Part shown: positions 63,911-64,000 of the stretch, in pieces
How positions within the stretch are numbered: the stretch's first letter is position 1
Layout: each line of letters starts with the position of its first letter
Assembly: GCA_949316235.1 (NCBI GenBank)
Contig: OX438748.1
Location: 28,266,836 to 28,330,835, forward strand
DNA length: 64,000 bases
From: Oegoconia quadripuncta
Lineage: Eukaryota > Arthropoda > Insecta > Lepidoptera > Autostichidae
Reading direction: 5' to 3'
Made by a program: the position numbers and the translations under genes
Notes under the pieces: generated by a model
The model's input: the letters and a program-made list of their open reading frames with translations, nothing else
The model's database searches: none
What the model was told of the DNA's origin: nothing

Positions 63911-64000
63911 AAAAACAGGCGTGAGCATATGTATGTATAACTTATATAATTGGATAACTTACTTATATGGATTACTTATACATATTGTATAAATAACTAG

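Overview
This 64 kb window looks like AT-rich, intron-poor-in-genes animal DNA, most probably from a moth or butterfly (Lepidoptera). The reasons are the absence of any compact operon-like coding, the very high density of short tRNA-headed SINEs, mariner-type elements with TA target sites, RTE-like LINE scraps and Helitron-like repeats whose ends read A|TC...CTAG|T. The organism assignment is inference from repeat style, not from a marker gene. No complete host gene is visible.

For reference I name the repeat families here. SINE-A has a tRNA-like head (TGGCTCAATG / GGTTCGATCCC), is about 330-340 bp and ends in A-rich sequence after CCCGTTGTGCATAA; I find 15 copies. SINE-B (TGGTGTAGTGG / GGTTCGAATCC, GTAAATGTTTGTGTGATGAA) has about 11 copies. 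SINE-C (TTTGGTGTAGTGGTTAG, GGGGCATATGTTTGTATGA, tail with AGCGCCATCTAG) has 9 copies. SINE-D (GGTGGCTCAGCGGTTAA, CCCAATTTGGGAGG) has 4. SINE-E is 5S-rRNA-like (GAAGTTAAGC / GGATGGGTGACC) with 5 pieces. Repeat-F (CCAAATGGGGTGGTCAGAG on one strand) has 9 copies. Smaller families are G, H, J (LINE C-terminal scrap), P/Q/R (foldback MITEs), T and U.

Layout. 0-9 kb: SINEs, an 84-bp tandem array (3.2-3.5 kb), a degenerate AGTCTAAACT satellite (4.7-4.9 kb), 5S-like SINEs (6.4-6.85 kb) and a long hairpin (9.0-9.1 kb). 9-19 kb: SINEs, a 120-bp tandem repeat split by SINE-A (14.4-15.0 kb), and a pure 99-copy TAATAAA array grown from a SINE-C tail (16.76-17.45 kb). 19-21 kb: an element with 268-bp identical terminal inverted repeats and a transposase remnant. 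21-35 kb: SINEs and LINE scraps. 35.7-36.9 kb: a dead mariner, with two MITEs bearing the same ends at 38.3 and 50.7 kb. 42.8-43.4 kb: a 228-bp-arm foldback element. 44.4-45.0 kb: a 290-bp tandem duplication. 48.8 kb: a 50-codon ORF with a hydrophobic N-terminus. 51.93-52.00 kb (minus strand): the best host-gene candidate, a signal-peptide exon ending ...GSW-W at a phase-2 GTAAGT donor, resembling a Wnt first coding exon. If that is right, everything below 51.9 kb would be a large first intron and everything above 52.0 kb the upstream region. 54-64 kb: nested SINEs and several RTE-like LINE remnants.

The parts do not form one pathway. The interest lies in how mobile elements have seeded new structures: a giant microsatellite, a chimeric SINE, MITEs linked to a decayed mariner, and homogeneous long inverted repeats.
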